Source: Sphaeroforma arctica JP610
Taxonomy: Eukaryota > Opisthokonta > Ichthyosporea > Ichthyophonida
Length of the DNA stretch: 23,721 nucleotides
Assembly: GCF_001186125.1 (NCBI RefSeq)
Contig: NW_014039941.1
Coordinates: 26,210-49,930 of the forward strand
Direction of reading: 5' to 3'
The notes beneath the pieces were generated by a model. The model saw only the letters and a list, made by a program, of their open reading frames with translations, was not told where the DNA came from and made no database searches. Of the stretch, positions 19,746 to 23,721 are shown piece after piece. A program made the translations under genes and the position numbers. Every line of letters begins with the position of its first letter. The first letter of the stretch is position 1.

Positions 19746-20039
19746 ACAAGGGTCGCAACTAGAAAGGAGGGTGTACTCCGATAGACATGTATATGTGAAT
19801 TGCAGACATGTCTAACTATAACTTCTCGTAAGATAAGACTACCGTTGAGTGATAAAGCTCGTGCTCGACGATTGGTTAGAATATTACAACCTAATGTTAA
19901 TAAGGAAAACTGGTAGTGTAAACTCAGCACAGTAATGTTTATATTAATGTATGGTACTTTCCAATTCATCATCTAGTGAATAGAGGTAATTGAATACACG
20001 CAGGCCCTGATGCTTTACTAAAACTTACCCATCATTGGG

Positions 20040-20274
20040 AATCTGATCGTGCAATCTTAAAAAATTTGTACAAGGCGAGCATGCGAGAGTGCAATGTATA
20101 TGCACAAACGACGATGACGTATGTGGTGAAAAATTGCGTTATGGTGGATGCTTTTTACTACCCTGTGGTTTAAATAGCAGAAAACGAGAGTTGGCTTGGG
20201 TGGACATTTTAGTGCGCGATCCAAGAATAGGAAAGCGCCCTGTCGCCGTACACTACGTGAGATACATGTGAATA
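20040..20274 (+). pseudogene. Coding-like frame with Cys/His pattern, weak THAP resemblance
   Basis: The plus strand reads protein-like for about 70 codons, including CICTNDDDVCGEKLRYGGCF, LNSRKRELAWVDILVRDPR and RPVAVHY, and ends at a GTGAGA donor-like site at about 20257. The order (C-x-C, GG-x-F-x-L-P, R-x-x-x-x-x-W, I-x-V-R, P-V-x-x-H-Y) vaguely recalls the THAP zinc finger of P-element-type transposases and host factors. However, the expected C-x-x-H pair is absent, so the assignment is tentative. A second stretch near 20965-21130 ends in an acidic SDDQSDATLNVKQELIPVFV tail. Confidence 0.2.
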
Positions 20275-21421
20275 CATTGATGCAAACAGTGATTGTCACA
20301 CACAAACCAACTATATTCAAAAATACATGTAAAGAATGCTAAAAATGCCTTGGCGAGAAGGAATTCGTGTTAGTAGAGCTGTTATTCGACACTATTGATT
20401 ATATGGAGAGATGCGACAGCTTACAACTATAGGATCCGGATTGTGTAAAAAGGAGTAAAGCAACACTTGGTGACGATATGATAAAATCTCGACAAGGAAA
20501 TGACGAAGACGAACACCAGTCGTCATAAAGTTCGACTAGCAGCTTCGTTCCAGGTAGGCCAACTGACACTCGTGTATTATCACCGTTCAAGCTGTTTGTT
20601 TTCTTCCTCTACATGCTACGTATATGCGTGCGAAATTACCTGAAGCAGCTGGCAAATTTTTCATAGGTGAGTCTTCAGCAAGACGGTTATATCCTGCCTG
20701 GGTGTTTGCGTATTCAGATATATTCAATTGTATGATGCCTATTGTACTGCTGCGTATTCAAAGGCTGTATTGGCGTCGAGGACAAAGTCTGTACTAGATA
20801 TTCAGAGTAGTGCTGTTTACAGCGAGGATGCTACAGAAGGAATAATCTAAGACCTGTATGCGCAGTTGTGCCCCCTGCTTTGCATGTAGCATTCCACTCT
20901 GTTTACAAAAGGCATGAAACAATATAATTACAGACACATCTTCATATGTATGGCATGTATCTCCAGGATTTCTCTACTCATCTTTCCAGAAGCAAATCGC
21001 TTTACCAACTCCAATTTTTCAGCTCGGATAGAAGAGCGACTCTCATTGATGAGCTTTCCCCATCTGATGATCAGAGTGATGCAACCCTCAATGTGAAACA
21101 AGAACTGATCCCAGTCTTTGTATAAAACTATGTTTCTTGCCTGTAATGATAAGTGATACCCATACCCCCTATTGTGTCTTTGCAGTCTATATCAATCATA
21201 TATAAACGCACATAGCGCATTAGGTCTTTCACCCCCAACGCGATGCCAACGCAATAAAAACTTACTAGTACAAAACCTATTTGAAACTGCCTATTACAAT
21301 TGATTCAATGAGATATTTTGAACGAGCACAGTTTATTTGGTTTATAAGGAATGAAATGTGATATGGACAGTATTATAGGTTGTATGTACGCACGCCAAAA
21401 GAGTGTGTGTGTGTGTTTTTC

Positions 21422-21498
21422 TTGGTGTGTTTTGGAGAACAATAGTGTAAAAGTAAAAATTATTTTATGAAAACGTGGTCATTAGCTCAGACGGTCTT
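21422..21498 (-). repeat. Right arm of the inverted-repeat pair
   Basis: The reverse complement of this segment matches 19556-19640, with one gap in the GAACTCAG/GAGCT part. A (TG)n tract flanks it on the inner side, mirroring the CA-rich tail of the left arm. Confidence 0.75.
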
Positions 21499-21549
21499 GA
21501 GATTTGTATTTCAACTGATTTTCTCCATGGTTCGAGACTCCGAGGCTAA

Positions 21550-21809
21550 TCGTTCCCGTCGGATTCGTGAAATTTAGCAGTCACAACTCAATCCGCTACA
21601 AACTTTGGGTGGGGTGGGGGGTTCTTTCGTTCAAGTGGGAAGAAAAAATCATTCAATTCAATACGTTAAGAACTTGGGTGGGGGGGGTTCAAGTGGGAAT
21701 TGTTCAGTCGGAGGTTAATCGTTCCCGTCGGATTCATGAGATATAAACGTCACTCGTTCCCGTTAGAATCGTAACATTCAAAAACGTTATTCGTTCTCCT
21801 CGGATTCGT
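21550..21809. repeat. Dispersed 19-bp repeat (TCGTTCCCGTCGGATTCGT) with G-run duplicate
   Basis: Four degenerate copies of TCGTTCCCGTCGGATTCGT lie at 21550, 21719, 21754 and 21791. Between the first two, a G-rich motif (TTGGGTGGGG...TTCAAGTGGGAA) is duplicated at about 21604 and 21673. The block immediately precedes the integrase relic and could be noncoding sequence of the same or another mobile element. Confidence 0.7.
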
Positions 21810-21879
21810 AAATTTAAGGGACGAAACGCTATTCCTATGGCTAGATGTGCATCCATCATATGTCATACTACGACCAATG

Positions 21880-22085
21880 ATGGACAACTCAGCGGCTACT
21901 ATAACACGTACGCTGGTACCAACCATGTGTGATCATGGATTCCCACAAATCATACAGACTGATCAAGGCATTGAATATGTTAACGATCTAATTCCAAAAG
22001 TCGTTGAATAAGCGCCGACATAACACCTAGTCTATCGACTGTGCCAACCTAAAGTCGTAGGCGCGAACGAACGATCACACAGTGA
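21880..22085 (+). mobile_element. Fossil integrase-core fragment of an LTR retroelement
   Basis: The plus strand retains the signature of a retroelement integrase core: a conserved run around the second catalytic aspartate (HGFPQIIQTDQGIEYVN) with typical flanking residues. The fragment is broken by several disruptions and is truncated. It abuts the terminal repeat of the element that begins at 22099, so it looks like an older copy into or beside which the newer one inserted. The family is LTR retrotransposon; Ty3-like is a guess. Confidence 0.6.
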
Positions 22086-22098
22086 CCTCATACCACTG

Positions 22099-22378
22099 TG
22101 TAATAAGCCGGGCCTCCACATTAGACTATGTTATAAACGTACTCTTAAGAAGTACGTAATTATGAACGTCATCTTAATTGTACGAGGAACTTAAGTTTCC
22201 TGAACGTACTCTTAATAGGGATAATATTATTTATTTTGTGTAATAAGCCGGGCCTCCACATTAGACTATGTTATAAACGTACTCTTAAGAAGTACGTAAA
22301 TTATAAACGTCATCTTAATTGTACGAGAAACTTAAGTTTCCTAAACGTACTCTTAATAGGGATAATACTATTTATTTC
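22099..22378. repeat. Tandemly duplicated 140-bp unit at the left end of an LTR element
   Basis: Two near-identical 140-bp units start with TGTAATAAGCCGGGCC at 22099 and 22239. This TG-starting sequence lies just upstream of a gag-like region and is the probable left end of a 5' LTR; the LTR's inner border cannot be fixed without the 3' copy. Four near-palindromes of the type AGGAACTTAAGTTTCCT occur at 22185, 22326, 22474 and 22512, each followed or preceded by a CGTACTCTTAAT-like block. Confidence 0.75.
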
Positions 22379-23721
22379 AAAAATGGCAAGTATGTATGAT
22401 ACAATGTATGAACATATGGTATGGCTCTCAAAGTAGCTGTAGTGGTTCAGGAAAGATTGATGGGAAGAAGACGAGGAACTTAAGTTTCCTAAATGTACTC
22501 TTAATAGTACGAGGAACTTAAGTTTCCATAAATGGTTTTTAATAGTTTTATTAATTAATACCTTTTCCATTTTATATTTCATATATTTGGACGAGGCCAT
22601 TCAAAGGCCTTAATAAAATACCAAACATAAAGAGTTGGTCTAGTTCTATTAATAGAACTTTATTTGCTTTGCAATTTTATTTATATCTGAATACTTCGAT
22701 AATGCAGACGTTTGACCCTACAGGTACCAGTTATCTGATCCTGCAGCGACACCAGCATGAGCTAAACGCTTGTCGCGACTGGCCAGCTGTGTGTTGGTTG
22801 GTCACATCCTTGTTAAGTAAGGGTATGCGTAGCCCTGGGCTGAGTTCAATTTTAAATGAACCAGCTGCGAACACGCCCATTCAGAGTTATATTCTGAAAT
22901 TAGACGCTGACTTGAAACGTCCAGATATAACAAAGGACAAGGCACGGCGATGGTACGAATTCCTGGTTATGCGCCTGTTCTGTAAGAACATAGGGAATAA
23001 CGACCGTGAGAACCTGTACACCGAGTTGCGACGTAAACACGCGACTGAGGCTCGCGACAAGGGACATGAAACAAAGTTTCATCTATCCCGACTTACGTGG
23101 GAACAGTTTTATGATACTGTATACACCCTTTTTCCCGCACATCGAGTAACATCGAGGGAAAATCGGCTGTTAAGAAGCCGCGGGAGCACAATGATCACGG
23201 GTATGTATCCAGGCAGACCTCAAACGAGAGACCTCAACATATACGTGCTCGCAAATCCACTTTATCCGCGCGACCCAATAAACGGGCACGCGCAGGAGCG
23301 AAGGAAATGGAACCTACATTTAAGGAGATTAATAAATGTGCCGACGCACAGTGTGGGTATGACATGTACCAGTTAACCCCTAACGGTTATTGGAACGGCA
23401 GACATGCATCCACCTATACACACTTTCTTACTAAGTGTGACAAGTGTGAGAAGACCAATGGCTATCACACTAAGTCTTGTGACCGAAAGCCCAACATTAA
23501 GTTGGAATGACGGTACTACCAGGTACAATCGTTACACAGACAATACAACGACTCTTTAGATGAACGTGTAATAATCCCTGTATATTACAATGGAAATAAA
23601 ATCCTTGCGTTGATTGATCCTGGTTCAGAAATTTCATGTATATCCGATCGCTGTGTATTAATGAAAGATATCGAAAGGAGAACACAAACAACTCACCTCA
23701 TTTTAGCTGATGATAAAACTG
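22099..23721 (+). mobile_element. 5' part of an LTR retrotransposon (LTR, gag-like, zinc knuckle, protease start)
   Basis: In order: a probable 5' LTR/leader from 22099; a gag-like region beginning near ATG 22702; a zinc-knuckle-like motif C-x2-C-x6-H-x3-C near 23440-23480; and, from about 23560, an aspartic-protease start with LALIDPGSEISCIS. The element runs off the right edge, so RT, RNase H, integrase and the 3' LTR are not seen. The gag and protease regions lie in different frames, which could be family-typical recoding or damage. The visible part looks fairly young and at most lightly broken. The gag-protease order fits Ty3-like elements, but this is not proven. Confidence 0.75.

Larger units (their letters stand above)
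19646..21421. other. Interior between the inverted-repeat arms
   Basis: This stretch contains the 27-bp tandem duplication (19692-19745), coding-like decayed frames on the plus strand (20040-20274, 20350-20650, 20965-21130) and an AATAAA near 21255. No intact gene is seen. It could be the body of an old DNA transposon or the remains of a host gene. Confidence 0.35.

Noticed and set aside
19466-19972. 168-codon frame on the minus strand
   Set aside because: It is rich in Leu, Cys and Phe from AT-rich DNA, covers the inverted-repeat arm and the 27-bp duplication, and shows no domain or splice support.
21475-21555. tRNA-like A box (TAGCTCAGACGG) and B box (GGTTCGAGACTCC) in order
   Set aside because: The acceptor, anticodon and T stems do not pair, so it is not a tRNA gene. 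At most it is a decayed tRNA-derived repeat, or chance within the inverted-repeat arm.
22310-22600. 96-codon frame on the minus strand inside the LTR/leader repeats
   Set aside because: Its repeated peptide (KLKFLV) simply reflects the repeated near-palindromes; it is not a gene.
1-23721. CRISPR arrays, bacterial operons or ribosome-binding sites
   Set aside because: Spliced genes and eL30 show this is eukaryotic nuclear DNA, and no regularly spaced direct repeats with unique spacers occur.

Overview
The window looks like nuclear DNA of an intron-rich unicellular eukaryote. It has GT-AG introns of roughly 120 to 1450 bp, many (TA)n/(TG)n microsatellites, and exons with clearly higher G+C than their surroundings. 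It also carries a recognisable eukaryotic ribosomal protein gene (eL30) with a 5'-UTR intron, LTR-retroelement fossils and one 647-base assembly gap. The style would fit a unicellular relative of animals such as an ichthyosporean. That is only a guess, because nothing here fixes the taxon.

Left part (1-9.2 kb): on the minus strand, two phase-compatible exons encode the PCNA-binding (PIP-box) part of an unidentified protein whose 3' end lies off the left edge. A G+C-rich stretch with two inverted CCAAT boxes lies upstream of it. On the plus strand, seven exons with mutually compatible phases (2519-8789) give an 873-residue protein: about six ankyrin repeats, a linker, and a C-terminal SET methyltransferase-type domain with two large insertions. 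A small cysteine-rich open frame follows 107 bp later.

Middle (9.2-17 kb): AT-rich intergenic DNA and the gap are followed by a weak, unresolved coding-like patch on the minus strand (11.7-12.0 kb). Next come two minus-strand paralogues, 160 and 156 residues long. Each has a signal peptide, six conserved cysteines ending in CxxCxxC, and a GPI-type hydrophobic tail. I do not recognise this family. Between the paralogues lie two unrelated heptanucleotide arrays, one of which forms a perfect 12-bp-arm hairpin, and a stretch of coding-like relics. A short coding-like frame at 16.2-16.3 kb and a diverged ~176-bp tandem duplication precede RPL30.

Right part (17-23.7 kb): RPL30 on the minus strand has three coding exons plus a 5'-UTR intron. 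Its second coding intron is almost entirely microsatellite. Beyond its promoter, an inverted-repeat pair about 1.8 kb apart brackets decayed coding-like sequence. A repeat-rich, G-run-rich segment follows, then a broken integrase relic. The window ends in the 5' part of an LTR retroelement (tandemly duplicated terminal region, gag-like region, zinc knuckle, start of the protease).

The genes do not form a pathway. The best leads are the SET domain split by insertions, the six-cysteine GPI-anchored paralogue family, and the inverted-repeat-bracketed segment.
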